Shown: positions 20,671 through 31,079, numbered from the stretch's first letter. The stretch is DNA of 64,000 nucleotides from Candidatus Woesearchaeota archaeon (GCA_018676855.1 JABHDY010000003.1:380359-444358), one strand, 5' to 3'. Program-made: numbers and translations. Notes: generated by a model not told the origin, from the letters alone.

Positions 20671-22308
20671 ATGGAGTTACTAACACTGGACGATGTTCGG
20701 CATTCAATAGCGCAGGCGAGAGTAGATTATGGTGCTACAATTTTTGAGAACCATAGAATTTCGATTGAAGAACTACTAATTATTCCTAAGAGGAATAAAA
20801 TTTCGCTTGAAAAACAAGTCGCGAGATTATTCCCTAAAATCCAACCAGAAGGATTTGATGTTAAAACAGAAGTTATGAAAGACTTAATATATTTTGAAGA
20901 AAGTAAAGACAGAAGCGACGATTGGCAACGAACAAAGTTTCCATATCGTAAACATACAAAAATAATTGAAGGTATAGAAATTGACGGAGAATTTCTTGCA
21001 TATTGTGGAGCCCTTCCAAAAGAGTGGGTTATTGAAGATTCAAAAGAAGTATTTGGTACTTACAGTATTGAAAGATTTGCAAAACTAACAGGAATAAATT
21101 TATTTGTTCTTAAAGCTGGAGTAAATAAGAAAAATGGAACGTTTTTTGGACATAATTTACGATTGTCTCCAAAAGGATATGTTATTTCGCAACATTTGGT
21201 TAAAGACGTATTAAAAGATGCCCAGGGAAAGGTACTTCTTTCTGAAATAGCTGATTATTATACTAAAGTTCTTGGAGTTGAAATTTCAAATGATGAAGTA
21301 ATGAGTGTCATAAGCCAAACTAATGGAACCACTCCTAATGAAAATCCTCTTGAATCTCACAACTTCCAAATCTGTGAAGTCTTTAGTTATAAAGCGATAC
21401 ATCTTTCAGAATTAAATATATTGGCCAATATTCTTAGAAGAAAAGGAAAGTTTTCAGATGATCGTACTTCTGCACAAGAAGTTAGAAAAGTTCTTTCAAA
21501 GTCTGGCGTTACCTCTCACCACACTTTTGTGTATGATTATTTAGAAGCTGAAGGGCTAATACAGGAAAGGATTGCGAGACAACAAAAAGGAATAAAACGT
21601 GTATGGATCCCATCTATCGTACAAGATTTTAGAGAAAAAAAACGATTTTCACATGATTATTTAACGTACTGTCGAGGGAAAGGCGTTCAACCAGAAGATA
21701 ATTTTGCTAACTTTGAAAATGATTATGAAACGTTCATGAGATCTAAAAGAATTCTTACTACTGTAAACAAAACATTAGATTTGAATCTTGATGGAAATAG
21801 GTTCTGTGACGTTGATATAGGAAAAGAAAATGTAAAATCATTCAGAACAAGATTACGAGAAAAAAATAAAACTAGAATTGAGAAATTAATTGAGGAATAT
21901 GGGGGCGACATACAAGATCTTGTTAGTGATGAATCGTTGTATGTTCCTCTTATTGCTAACCTTCCTGGCCGACCTAATCAAAACCATCACATTGTAAAAA
22001 AACTTAAAGAATTAGAGATTTCGCGAGTCTTTGGACATCATGAATATATAGAAATTTGTGATCTCATAGAAGTTTTTGCAAATCTACAAAAATATCATGA
22101 AGTGAGAGAAAATACTCTTAGTCGTCAAGACGTAGTTTTAAGAACGGGTATTTCAAAATCTAACCTTACATTATTGTTTCGAAGGAACGTTTGTAATCCT
22201 ATTAAGTTAACATTCCCTTATTCCGATAAGAAAGATTATGATTTACGATTTTCTGAGCAAGATGTAGATAAATTGATTTCTTACAAGGACCGAACCAAAA
22301 TTAATTAA
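20671..22308 (+). CDS. Hypothetical protein with several HTH-like segments
   Basis: 545 aa; YSIERFAKLTGINLFVLKAGV, LLSEIADYYTKVLGVEISNDEV, LSRQDVVLRTGISKSNLTLLFR look like helix-turn-helix units. Confidence 0.55.
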   Translation: MELLTLDDVRHSIAQARVDYGATIFENHRISIEELLIIPKRNKISLEKQVARLFPKIQPEGFDVKTEVMKDLIYFEESKDRSDDWQRTKFPYRKHTKIIEGIEIDGEFLAYCGALPKEWVIEDSKEVFGTYSIERFAKLTGINLFVLKAGVNKKNGTFFGHNLRLSPKGYVISQHLVKDVLKDAQGKVLLSEIADYYTKVLGVEISNDEVMSVISQTNGTTPNENPLESHNFQICEVFSYKAIHLSELNILANILRRKGKFSDDRTSAQEVRKVLSKSGVTSHHTFVYDYLEAEGLIQERIARQQKGIKRVWIPSIVQDFREKKRFSHDYLTYCRGKGVQPEDNFANFENDYETFMRSKRILTTVNKTLDLNLDGNRFCDVDIGKENVKSFRTRLREKNKTRIEKLIEEYGGDIQDLVSDESLYVPLIANLPGRPNQNHHIVKKLKELEISRVFGHHEYIEICDLIEVFANLQKYHEVRENTLSRQDVVLRTGISKSNLTLLFRRNVCNPIKLTFPYSDKKDYDLRFSEQDVDKLISYKDRTKIN

Positions 22309-22317
22309 AATACTATT

Positions 22318-24618
22318 TTAATTCTTTTCCAACAATAATTTCTTTTCCATCTGCGCAACGGTATGTCTGATCTCATCAACAACATCAACATTTGAAGAAA
22401 TTGAATCAACGCCTAACCTAACCAAAAATTCTGCCATTTCTGGTCGTGAACCTGCCTGGCCACATATAGAAGTTTTAACATTATGTCTTTTACACGTTTC
22501 AATAACTTTAGTAATCTCGCCCAAAACTGCAGGATGCATTTCATCAAAAAGTTTTGCAATACGTTGATTATTTCTGTCAAGGCCAAGAGTTAACTGTGTT
22601 AAATCGTTAGTGCCAAAACTTACAAAACTTATACCTTCCTTACACAACTCATCAATTATCCAGCATGATGCTGGAGTTTCTATCATAACACCAAAATCAA
22701 TGTCTTTACATGGTTCCAGTCCAATACTACGCATAATATCTTTCGCTTTTGTAAGTTCATCAACATTAATAACAAATGGAAGCATAATACCAACATTATC
22801 ATGTCCGTCATCATGCAATTCTTTTACTGCTTGAAATTCTGCCTTTAACAATTCGGGTTCATCTAATAAACGACGAATAGCGTGCCAGCCAATCATTGGA
22901 TCGGTTTCCTTCGGTTCTTGATCACCGCCCTGAAGGTTTCTATACTCATCAGTTCTCATGTCAGAACATCGTACCCAGACAGGTTTGTGAGCAAATGCAG
23001 TTGCAATTTTTCCAATACCTTCTTTTAATAAATCAATATAACTTTGTACCTTTCCCTGCCTAAGATATTCCGCTGGATGTATACCACCATTCGCAATCAT
23101 GATTTCTATTCGAACTAACCCAACACCGTCCGCCCCGGTTGCAGCTGCATGTTCTGCTAAGTCAGGAAGGTCAAGAATAACTTTAATTTCTGTTGCAGTA
23201 ATAATGTCTGTATCGTAATGTTCTTCATGTTTAACAGTTTCCTCTTTAGGCACTTCCATAATTCCACGAAATACAACTCCCTGCGTTGCGTTAACAGTAA
23301 CTTCTTGGCCGTCTTTCAAAACGTCAGTTGCATTTTCCGTTCCAACAATACACGGCGTACCCATTTCCCTACTAACAATTGCTGCATGGCACGTCATCCC
23401 ACCTTCGTTTGTTACGATTGCGCCTGCTTTTTGCATAGCAGGAACCATGTCAGGAGTTGTCATTGTTGTAACAAGAATATCACCATTTTCAATTTTGTTA
23501 AGTTCGGATGCGTTTTTAATAACTTTAACCTTTCCTGCATATACGCCCTTAGATGCCGTTTCTCCCTTAAGAATTATTTCGCCATGTCCTTCATTAACAG
23601 GTTTTACTTCTCCGGTTGTTTCAACTTTTTTTGGTTTGAATGTTGTAACTGCACGTGATTGAACAATAAAGATATTATTATTTTCAATTGCCCATTCAAT
23701 ATCTTGCGGCATACCATAATGTTCTTCAATCTTTTTACCAATCCTTGCAAGGTCTTTTATTTGTGCATCAGTAACAACTTGTGTTGTTTGGTCTTCTTTT
23801 GGAATGTCTTGTTTTTCGTTCTCTCCCTGTTCATTTCTAAACAAACCCACTTCTTGCTTTTTAACTTCAATCTTTTTAATTTCACGAGTTTTTTTATCAA
23901 TGATGTACAAGTTAGGATTAACTTGACCACTAACAATCATCTCACCTAAACCATAAACAGCTTCAATAACAATTTCATTCTCAACATTTGTTGCTGGATT
24001 AACAGTAAACATAATTCCTGACCTATCAGAATTAACCATCTTTTGTACAATAGCAGAAATAAGAACTTTTGAATGGTCAAACTTATTTTTTTCACGATAA
24101 TATATTGCTCGTGCAGTAAACAATGATGCCCAGCATGCTAACACTGCAACTACAACATTATCTTTTCCTTTGATATTAAGGTATGTTGCCTGTTGACCAG
24201 CAAAACTTGCTTCTGGTAAATCTTCTGCCGTTGCAGAACTTCGTACAGCAACAAATACTTCTGTCCCTTCGACAAGTTCATGCGCTTGATCTTTATCAGC
24301 CCCTAAAAGTTCATAATTATCTTCAATTTCTTCTACAATATTCTCAGGGATGGGAGTAGAAATTATTAGTTGTTGAATTTGTTGTGCCGTATGTTGAAGT
24401 TGTTCAGTATTATCAATGTCAATACCCTGAAGAAACTGTTCAATTTGACTTTTAATTTGTGTCGTTTCAATATATTCAGCATAGGCCTGTGCTGTAACAG
24501 AAAAACCGTTTGGAACGTTAATTCCTTTATTGAACATCTCTCCTAAATTTGAACCTTTACCACCAGCTATAGCAATAGAATCTTTTGATAAATCTTTAAA
24601 CCATGCAACGTATGACAT
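22318..24618 (-). CDS. ppsA: Phosphoenolpyruvate synthase
   Basis: GGKGSNLGEM, GGMTCHAAIVSREMGTPCIVG, CGQAGSRPE. Confidence 0.96.
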   Translation of the reverse strand: MSYVAWFKDLSKDSIAIAGGKGSNLGEMFNKGINVPNGFSVTAQAYAEYIETTQIKSQIEQFLQGIDIDNTEQLQHTAQQIQQLIISTPIPENIVEEIEDNYELLGADKDQAHELVEGTEVFVAVRSSATAEDLPEASFAGQQATYLNIKGKDNVVVAVLACWASLFTARAIYYREKNKFDHSKVLISAIVQKMVNSDRSGIMFTVNPATNVENEIVIEAVYGLGEMIVSGQVNPNLYIIDKKTREIKKIEVKKQEVGLFRNEQGENEKQDIPKEDQTTQVVTDAQIKDLARIGKKIEEHYGMPQDIEWAIENNNIFIVQSRAVTTFKPKKVETTGEVKPVNEGHGEIILKGETASKGVYAGKVKVIKNASELNKIENGDILVTTMTTPDMVPAMQKAGAIVTNEGGMTCHAAIVSREMGTPCIVGTENATDVLKDGQEVTVNATQGVVFRGIMEVPKEETVKHEEHYDTDIITATEIKVILDLPDLAEHAAATGADGVGLVRIEIMIANGGIHPAEYLRQGKVQSYIDLLKEGIGKIATAFAHKPVWVRCSDMRTDEYRNLQGGDQEPKETDPMIGWHAIRRLLDEPELLKAEFQAVKELHDDGHDNVGIMLPFVINVDELTKAKDIMRSIGLEPCKDIDFGVMIETPASCWIIDELCKEGISFVSFGTNDLTQLTLGLDRNNQRIAKLFDEMHPAVLGEITKVIETCKRHNVKTSICGQAGSRPEMAEFLVRLGVDSISSNVDVVDEIRHTVAQMEKKLLLEKN

Positions 24619-24684
24619 ACTTAAACACCTCTTTATTAAAAGAAGTACATAGTACTTTTAACCTTTTTGGTACTTGCTGATATC

Positions 24685-24915
24685 TTACAACACAAGAAAC
24701 TTAAACAATTCGTATACAAGTATCGCTGGCCATACCAATGCTTTTAATAATCCAAGAACTCCTACCCAAAAACCAGTCGCGGTAGAGAAAAAATATATTA
24801 CTGCACCGATAAATCCTAAACCGTACACTGCACCTGAAGGACTACATGGACTACTCATACATTTCTTAGTTTTTGGTTGTGTTGATTTCTTAACTGCTTT
24901 CTTTTTAATTTTCAA
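24685..24915 (-). CDS. Small membrane protein
   Basis: 76 aa with two hydrophobic segments. Confidence 0.45.
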   Translation of the reverse strand: MKIKKKAVKKSTQPKTKKCMSSPCSPSGAVYGLGFIGAVIYFFSTATGFWVGVLGLLKALVWPAILVYELFKFLVL

Positions 24916-24921
24916 TCACCC

Positions 24922-25263
24922 CTATTGTTCTTCAATGTCTGCACCGAAATCGTCCGTATCTTCATACTGACTTTCAGGTTCATACTCTTCTTCCTGTGCC
25001 ATTTGATTCGTAGAGACAGTTTCGAACCGTCTTTCACGTTTTGGCCTATCAGGTTTTGTAAGTTTTTCAGCAACTTCTGCAAACCCAACATTTTGCAAAA
25101 CTTTAGTTATTTTAATCTTAACATAATCGCCTTTCTTAACATTGGGAACGAATAAAACAAATCCCTTCACACGAGCAATACCGTCACCTTTGCCCCCAAT
25201 CGATTGTATTTCTACTTCATATGTTTCTCCTGCACGTACAGGAGCATCTTGGCTTTCATTCAT
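24922..25263 (-). CDS. TRAM-domain protein with acidic C-terminal tail
   Basis: AGETYEVEIQSIGGKGDGIARVKGFVLFVPNVKKGDYVKIKITKV. Confidence 0.88.
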   Translation of the reverse strand: MNESQDAPVRAGETYEVEIQSIGGKGDGIARVKGFVLFVPNVKKGDYVKIKITKVLQNVGFAEVAEKLTKPDRPKRERRFETVSTNQMAQEEEYEPESQYEDTDDFGADIEEQ

Positions 25264-25382
25264 AGATACATACCTCCATGTAGTTCTATAGTTAATATAA
25301 GAGAATTAGACATTTGTTATTATTTTATTGTTCATAAATTATAGAGTATGATGAGTTGTGAATATATAAATGTTTTGGCAAA

Positions 25383-26693
25383 CTATTCATTATTAATTCC
25401 AAAAGATGTTTTTTCTCCTTCCCAAGGAAATAAATCAAGTGTTTTTTGTATATATGATTCTGCTTGGTCAAGTGTAATTGAGGTAAAGTATTTACACTGC
25501 AATCGAACCAATTCTCGATAATCAAAGAAATCATCTTTATCTAAATCTCCTTGATACTCTCTTCTAACATTTTCATTTCCTCGTAAATTTTCAAAGAGTT
25601 GTGTTCCAGGAAGAGGAAGAGCAAGACTAACAACTGCTTTCATTTGTTCGGTTCTAGCAGCTGATTTTTCTGCAAATTTATAATTTTCTTGCATGATTTC
25701 CTCTGTCTCGCCAGGTAAACCATACAGAAATGGAATGTGTAATTTAAGTCCACGCCCTGAAATTAGATCAATTGCTCGCTCAATATCTTTTCTTCTGTAA
25801 CTTTTCCCCGCCCTAGCTAAGACTTCATCATTAACACTCTCAACACCAACAAAAATTTCATGACAATTTAATGCAACCAATGTATCAACAACTTCTTCAT
25901 TAATTTGGTCAGGAGATGTATACACTCTCCAAGTAACATGTGATAAATGTTTAGGACGAGCTTGTAACAATTTTTGCGGATAATTACCAACAATAAAACT
26001 ATCTCCAGTTTCCCAAAATCGTGTTGCCCCATATTTATTGAGCAAATTTACTTGCTTCCAAACTAATGTTGGGTCCATAACTTTTAATGTATGATCTATT
26101 GAACAGAATGAACAACGATCATCTAGTTGAGCTTTTATACAACCTTTTATTGCTGCAATAGGCATAACATTCTTTGGATCAAATGTATCAAAATCAACCA
26201 ACGCTTCCAAATCAAAAATTGTCTCAGGACGTAAATCCTGACGTGAATTTCTTTTGATTTGTTTACGATAAACTAAATTAGGAATCTCTGTCAGAGGTTT
26301 TCCTTGAACAAGTGCACGTAATGCTTCTTCACCATCACCAACAACTGCATAATCAACAAAAGAATGGTTCGCAAGAATTCTTTCCGCTAAGTAATTAACA
26401 TTAGGTCCTCCGATGATTGTTGTCGCTCCTTTCCTTTTTGCTTCTGCCAAAATAGCTAAACTATTATGATGAGTTGAGTAAAGATCAGTAACTCCAACAA
26501 AATCTCCAGAAATTTTATTTAATGTTTCTTCTAATGGTGTAAACATACCATCGTCAACCCTCACTTTAATTCCAGAATTTCTTAAAACAGTTGCTAAAGA
26601 ACAAAGACCAACTGAAACAGAAAATAATTCTGTCAACTGTTTGGTTGTATACCAATCATCCAACGATGGACGAATTAATTGTACTCGAGACAT
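25383..26693 (-). CDS. B12-binding-domain radical SAM protein
   Basis: IIGGPNVNYLAE B12-like domain, KGCIKAQLDDRCSFCS cluster motif, FVGVESVNDEVLARAGKSY, GLPGETEE. Confidence 0.85.
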   Translation of the reverse strand: MSRVQLIRPSLDDWYTTKQLTELFSVSVGLCSLATVLRNSGIKVRVDDGMFTPLEETLNKISGDFVGVTDLYSTHHNSLAILAEAKRKGATTIIGGPNVNYLAERILANHSFVDYAVVGDGEEALRALVQGKPLTEIPNLVYRKQIKRNSRQDLRPETIFDLEALVDFDTFDPKNVMPIAAIKGCIKAQLDDRCSFCSIDHTLKVMDPTLVWKQVNLLNKYGATRFWETGDSFIVGNYPQKLLQARPKHLSHVTWRVYTSPDQINEEVVDTLVALNCHEIFVGVESVNDEVLARAGKSYRRKDIERAIDLISGRGLKLHIPFLYGLPGETEEIMQENYKFAEKSAARTEQMKAVVSLALPLPGTQLFENLRGNENVRREYQGDLDKDDFFDYRELVRLQCKYFTSITLDQAESYIQKTLDLFPWEGEKTSFGINNE

Positions 26694-26716
26694 TATAAAA
26701 AATTAAAATAAAAAAA

Positions 26717-27466
26717 TTAAAATGGTTTCATAACAAATCCACCATACCTAGGTGTAAGATCACCAGATCCAGTTACATTTAGATCTGCAGCAAAACCTAT
26801 GTGGTATCCGTCAATATCTACACCAGCACGTAATCTTGGCTCAGCAAATGTTATCCCACTTTTATCAAATCCTGCAGGAATTTCTGCGCCAAAAACTAGG
26901 CGCACTGTATCTGACACTGCTGGAGAATATCGCACATTGAGTAATGCAGATCCATCAGGAGTTTCTTTCAGACCAACTGATGCTAGGCCGAACAATGATA
27001 CATCTCCAAGCTTTGTAAAGTATTGTACTCCTGCTCGAGGATCAAGTTCAACACCTGGAATGGCATCAAGTTCACCGAAGACTTCTATTCCTTTGAAGAC
27101 ATCATATGCTAATGATGCAATGTGGAATGATCCAACTTTACCAGTTTCATAGTCAGGCGTTATTCGGCTTCTTGTGAATAATGTTGTATCAGGTGCTACA
27201 GGTACAAACAGTTTTGTATCAAGTGTTGCCGATTCATGTCCTGCCATAAGTTCAACGCATCCAGACGCTGGTTTTGCTTGTGCCGTTGCAACAGTTTGTG
27301 TTCCAACAAGAGCATCTAGCGCAGCAGATGCAGGATCAACAAAAGTTACCCCTGCTATAGCTTTACTTACAGCCCGTGCAGTTTTATGCGTACTATACCA
27401 GTCACGCATCGTTGTTAGTAATCCATGTTTTTTTGTTTCTTCCATAGTTTGTACCTCCGTTATCAT
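26717..27466 (-). CDS. Putative secreted beta-rich (beta-barrel-like) protein
   Basis: Tandem amphipathic strands ending in aromatic residues, terminal GGFVMKPF; TVATAQA possible processing site. Confidence 0.45.
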   Translation of the reverse strand: MITEVQTMEETKKHGLLTTMRDWYSTHKTARAVSKAIAGVTFVDPASAALDALVGTQTVATAQAKPASGCVELMAGHESATLDTKLFVPVAPDTTLFTRSRITPDYETGKVGSFHIASLAYDVFKGIEVFGELDAIPGVELDPRAGVQYFTKLGDVSLFGLASVGLKETPDGSALLNVRYSPAVSDTVRLVFGAEIPAGFDKSGITFAEPRLRAGVDIDGYHIGFAADLNVTGSGDLTPRYGGFVMKPF

Positions 27467-27509
27467 TCATAAGTGATTAATGGTTGTCAAACTATATAAA
27501 CATCGCCCA

Positions 27510-27522
27510 CCCCCAAAGGGGG
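27510..27522. promoter_or_regulatory. Palindrome CCCCC-AAA-GGGGG in a divergent promoter region (candidate operator)
   Basis: Perfect 5-bp G/C arms in an otherwise AT-rich spacer; TATA-like boxes on both sides (ctatataaac, tataaaaag). Confidence 0.5.
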
Positions 27523-27567
27523 AGTTAAAGCAAAAAGTATAAAAAGAAAGACTAACAACATCAAAAT

Positions 27568-29568
27568 ATGCGTTCAACAATAGGGTTGTTAGAAGACATT
27601 GGCTTAATCAAGTCAGAAATTAAAGTATATTTGGCTCTTTTAGAGTTAGGATCTTCAACTACAGGACCAATTGTTGAAAAGTCGGGTGCATCTTCTTCAA
27701 AAATTTATGAAATTCTTGAAAAACTCATGCAAAAGGGGTTAGCAAGTTTTGTTATCAAGTCAGGAACAAAATATTTTGAAGCAGCAGAACCAAAAAGACT
27801 TGTTGACTATCTTAAGGAAAAGAAAAGTAAGCTTAAACTACAAGAAGAAGAACTTAAACAACTCATCCCAGAATTAGAACTTAAGAAAAATCTTTCTAAA
27901 CACAAATCAGAAGCGACAATTTACAAAGGAATGAAAGGATTAGAAACAGCATTTTATGAAGCATTAGACACCCTCAAACCAAAGGACGAGTTTTTAGTTA
28001 TTGGTGTTCCTTCACGTTCAGATAAAGTAAATAGATTTTTTGTAAAGTGGAACAAGGAAAGAGGCAAAAGAAGAATTCAATCCCGACAACTGTTTGATGA
28101 AAGCGCAAAAGGTGAATTACAAACTCTACCAGAAAACAACCCAGCATCTGATATCAGATTCCATCCTACAGGAGTCACGACTCCTGCGGCCGTTAATGTT
28201 CTTAAAGATAGAGTAATAATATTTCCTTCTGAAACCGGTAAAGACCCATTATTAATTTCTATTAATAATAAAGAAGTAGCAGAATCTTTTAGAGCACAGT
28301 TTGAACAATTATGGGACCAAGATGTAAAGATATATCGAGGGTTTGAATCTGTAACAAATAGATTTGCATCCATGCGAGATGAACTTAAGAAAGGTGAAGA
28401 ATATTACACCCTAGGAGCAACATATGGTAAGAGAGGAGAAAGATTAAAAAAATGGTTTGTCGAATATCACAAAATAAGAGTTAAAAGAGGAGTTATTGCT
28501 AAACTTCTTACAGTTTCTAATGATCATGACGAAGTTAAAAAAACATTAAGTCCGCCAAGTGATCCAGGAATGAAGTTTGCAGAGATTAAACGTTTACCTC
28601 CAAACTTTTCAAGTCCAATGCAAATAACAATGTATAAAGGAAACAAAGCCCTTATGCTTCTTTTCAGCAAAGATATGGTCTGTTTTGAAATTGAATCGAA
28701 ACAATTACACGATAACTTCAAAAACTATTTTGATTCTTTATGGAATCAAGAAACAAGAGTTGTTAAAGGTCTCGATGCAATTCAAGATATATTTGAGGAC
28801 ATGTTACAATATAACCATGTTGATCTTATTGGTGCAAGGGGATATTTCATGGATTATCGTCCAGAGTACATTAACGCATGGGAAAAGAGAGCAATAAAGA
28901 AAGGATTTACAATGAGAAACATTGTTGATGTTGAAACTAAAGGACACCGAGTAACAATATTACCATTTATGAAAACACAATATACCATCCCAAAGGAGTT
29001 TAGTGCATCAAGCGTTTTCTGGATTTATGGAAATAAAGTAGTTATCAGTAATTGGGTAGAAAAAGAACCAACAGCAGTGATAATTGAAAATAAAAATTTA
29101 CATGATGTTTACAAGAAACAATTTGAACAATTATGGAATCAAGAAACGGTACGATACGAAGGAATTGAAGGGATGAAAATAGCATATTTTGATGCACTTG
29201 ACGCAACACCAGAAGGATCAGTAACCTTTGTATACGGAGCATCGATAACATCAAAAGAAACTGACGAAATCTTATTTGAGTATAACAAAGAAAGAGCAAA
29301 GAAGAATGTTAAACTTAAAATCATATTTAATTTGGACGCTAAATCTTCTGCAACAACAAGATCGGCAAAAAAAGAGTTTAATCCGCTAGCAGAAATAAAG
29401 TTTATTCCATATTCAGCTACACCAACAAACTTTGAAATATTTCCAGACAGAGTAATTATGAGTACTGCGACGAAGAAAGATCCAACAACAATTGTTATTA
29501 AAAATAAAGAAGTTGTTGAATCATTTAAAGCGAATTTTGAAGAATTATGGAAGAAAAAAATAAAATAA
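27568..29568 (+). CDS. TrmB-family transcriptional regulator with four tandem C-terminal sensor-like domains
   Basis: N-terminal wHTH (GLIKSEIKVYLALLELGSSTTGPIVEKSGASSSKIYEILEKL) then repeats beginning YKGMKGLE / YRGFESVT / VKGLDAIQ / YEGIEGMK. Confidence 0.85.
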   Translation: MRSTIGLLEDIGLIKSEIKVYLALLELGSSTTGPIVEKSGASSSKIYEILEKLMQKGLASFVIKSGTKYFEAAEPKRLVDYLKEKKSKLKLQEEELKQLIPELELKKNLSKHKSEATIYKGMKGLETAFYEALDTLKPKDEFLVIGVPSRSDKVNRFFVKWNKERGKRRIQSRQLFDESAKGELQTLPENNPASDIRFHPTGVTTPAAVNVLKDRVIIFPSETGKDPLLISINNKEVAESFRAQFEQLWDQDVKIYRGFESVTNRFASMRDELKKGEEYYTLGATYGKRGERLKKWFVEYHKIRVKRGVIAKLLTVSNDHDEVKKTLSPPSDPGMKFAEIKRLPPNFSSPMQITMYKGNKALMLLFSKDMVCFEIESKQLHDNFKNYFDSLWNQETRVVKGLDAIQDIFEDMLQYNHVDLIGARGYFMDYRPEYINAWEKRAIKKGFTMRNIVDVETKGHRVTILPFMKTQYTIPKEFSASSVFWIYGNKVVISNWVEKEPTAVIIENKNLHDVYKKQFEQLWNQETVRYEGIEGMKIAYFDALDATPEGSVTFVYGASITSKETDEILFEYNKERAKKNVKLKIIFNLDAKSSATTRSAKKEFNPLAEIKFIPYSATPTNFEIFPDRVIMSTATKKDPTTIVIKNKEVVESFKANFEELWKKKIK

Positions 29569-29572
29569 AAAA

Positions 29573-30601
29573 TTAATTAATATCTCTCAACCCCTGCTCC
29601 TGTACTTCAAAGCAACATTCTGCATCAGGTAAGTTAGGAGCATCAATAAGCTTCGCAACACGTGAACCTTTCCGCCCTTTACGTAAGTAAATTCTAAACG
29701 TTGATGCATGAGCAACAATATGTCCACCAATAGATGTTGTTGGATCACCAAAGAATTGGTCAGGCTTTGCCATAACTTGGTTCGTTACATACACACAAAG
29801 ATTATGTGTATTACCAACTTTTGCAAGCGTATGCATATGCCTATTAAGCTTCTGCTGTCGTTCTGCAAGAGTTCCACGACCAATATATTCTGCTCGGAAA
29901 TGAGACGTTAACGAATCAATCACAAGGAGTTTGATTTTCTTTCCTTGTTCAACAATCAAACCATCAACTTTTTCAACAAGTAACATTTGATGATCAGAAT
30001 TGTACGCTTTCGCCACCATTATTCTTTGAAGTGCTTCTGTTGGATCAAGTCCGATACCTTCCGCTAATTGTGTAATTCTTTCTGGTCGGAACGTATTTTC
30101 AGTATCAATATACACAACTTCTGCAGTAGGATCTTCTTTAAGTGTGTTTACTGCAAGGATATGGCCAATTTGTGTCTTGCCACTTCCAAACTCGCCGAAG
30201 CATTCAGTTATAGCACCAGTTTCAAAACCGCCACCCATAAGGGTATCAAAGTTTTCTGATCCCGTTGTTATCTTAAAAACTAATTCTCGTTTTTTAAGAA
30301 TGTCCATACCAGTTTCAAAACCCATTTTCATACTGTCACGTGCAGCGTTAATCATTTTACGTGCAACAGCTTCTGAAACGCCAGTAGTTTCTATTAACTC
30401 ACCAAGGGTTGCAACTGCTACTGCCATAAGATCTCTATATCCAGCAGATTCTAACTTTTCTGCTGTTGCAGCCCCAACACCGGGCAAATCTTGTATTGTC
30501 AATTTTTCCATTTTCATCTCACTTTTAGATTTTTTTTCTTTAACTTCAGGTTCAACGACCAATTCCATTTCTGGATTTCCATTCAATTGTTCTTCTGACA
30601 T
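29573..30601 (-). CDS. radA: DNA repair and recombination protein RadA
   Basis: HhH N-terminus (DLPGVGAATAEKLESAGY), Walker A GEFGSGKTQ, LLVIDSLTSHFRAEY. Confidence 0.97.
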   Translation of the reverse strand: MSEEQLNGNPEMELVVEPEVKEKKSKSEMKMEKLTIQDLPGVGAATAEKLESAGYRDLMAVAVATLGELIETTGVSEAVARKMINAARDSMKMGFETGMDILKKRELVFKITTGSENFDTLMGGGFETGAITECFGEFGSGKTQIGHILAVNTLKEDPTAEVVYIDTENTFRPERITQLAEGIGLDPTEALQRIMVAKAYNSDHQMLLVEKVDGLIVEQGKKIKLLVIDSLTSHFRAEYIGRGTLAERQQKLNRHMHTLAKVGNTHNLCVYVTNQVMAKPDQFFGDPTTSIGGHIVAHASTFRIYLRKGRKGSRVAKLIDAPNLPDAECCFEVQEQGLRDIN

Positions 30602-30623
30602 TATAAATCACCTCATTTTATAA

Positions 30624-30890
30624 TTATTCTTGTAATACACAATGTTCGTACGCTTTTTGTAATACAACACGTGCTTTTGGCATGTCATTCACACGCAAAG
30701 AATTTGTTGACTGCCACTTTCCATCTTTGTCCGTATAATTACGTTCAATGGAAATGGATTTATATTCAGACAATTCCCCATTCTGTTTCTGGCCCCTATT
30801 AAGCCAGACAGTAGCAGAAATAGCTCCTGCTCGATATTTTTTTTCTGGTACATTATTCTGTACCTGTTCCACAACTACTTTTTTTTGCAT
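30624..30890 (-). CDS. Small conserved-looking hypothetical protein upstream of radA
   Basis: 88 aa, AGAISATVWLNRG...YKSISIERNYTDKDGKWQSTNSLRVND, beta-rich; co-directional with radA. Confidence 0.65.
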   Translation of the reverse strand: MQKKVVVEQVQNNVPEKKYRAGAISATVWLNRGQKQNGELSEYKSISIERNYTDKDGKWQSTNSLRVNDMPKARVVLQKAYEHCVLQE

Positions 30891-31079
30891 TTTTTAATAC
30901 CTCTTGCTTTCGCGTTTTGTTTCAACTGACATTTGCCAGTGAGGCGTAACCAATTTTGATTACAAGAACTACAATTGCAAAACTCATTTATATAGGCTAT
31001 CCGTGGTTGTCCAGTGGGTTGTGGGTCCTACATTTAAGCACAAATAAGAGTAAGAAAATTGTGTCCAGTGGGACAAAAA

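Noticed and set aside
23218-23949. Plus-strand ORFs rich in Cys/Phe/Asn opposite ppsA
   Set aside because: Antisense to a well-supported gene; composition is what reverse translation of a real CDS gives.
22318-24618. Possible intein in ppsA, radA or pyrG
   Set aside because: Protein lengths (766, 342 and 565 aa) and continuous conserved motifs leave no room for an intein.
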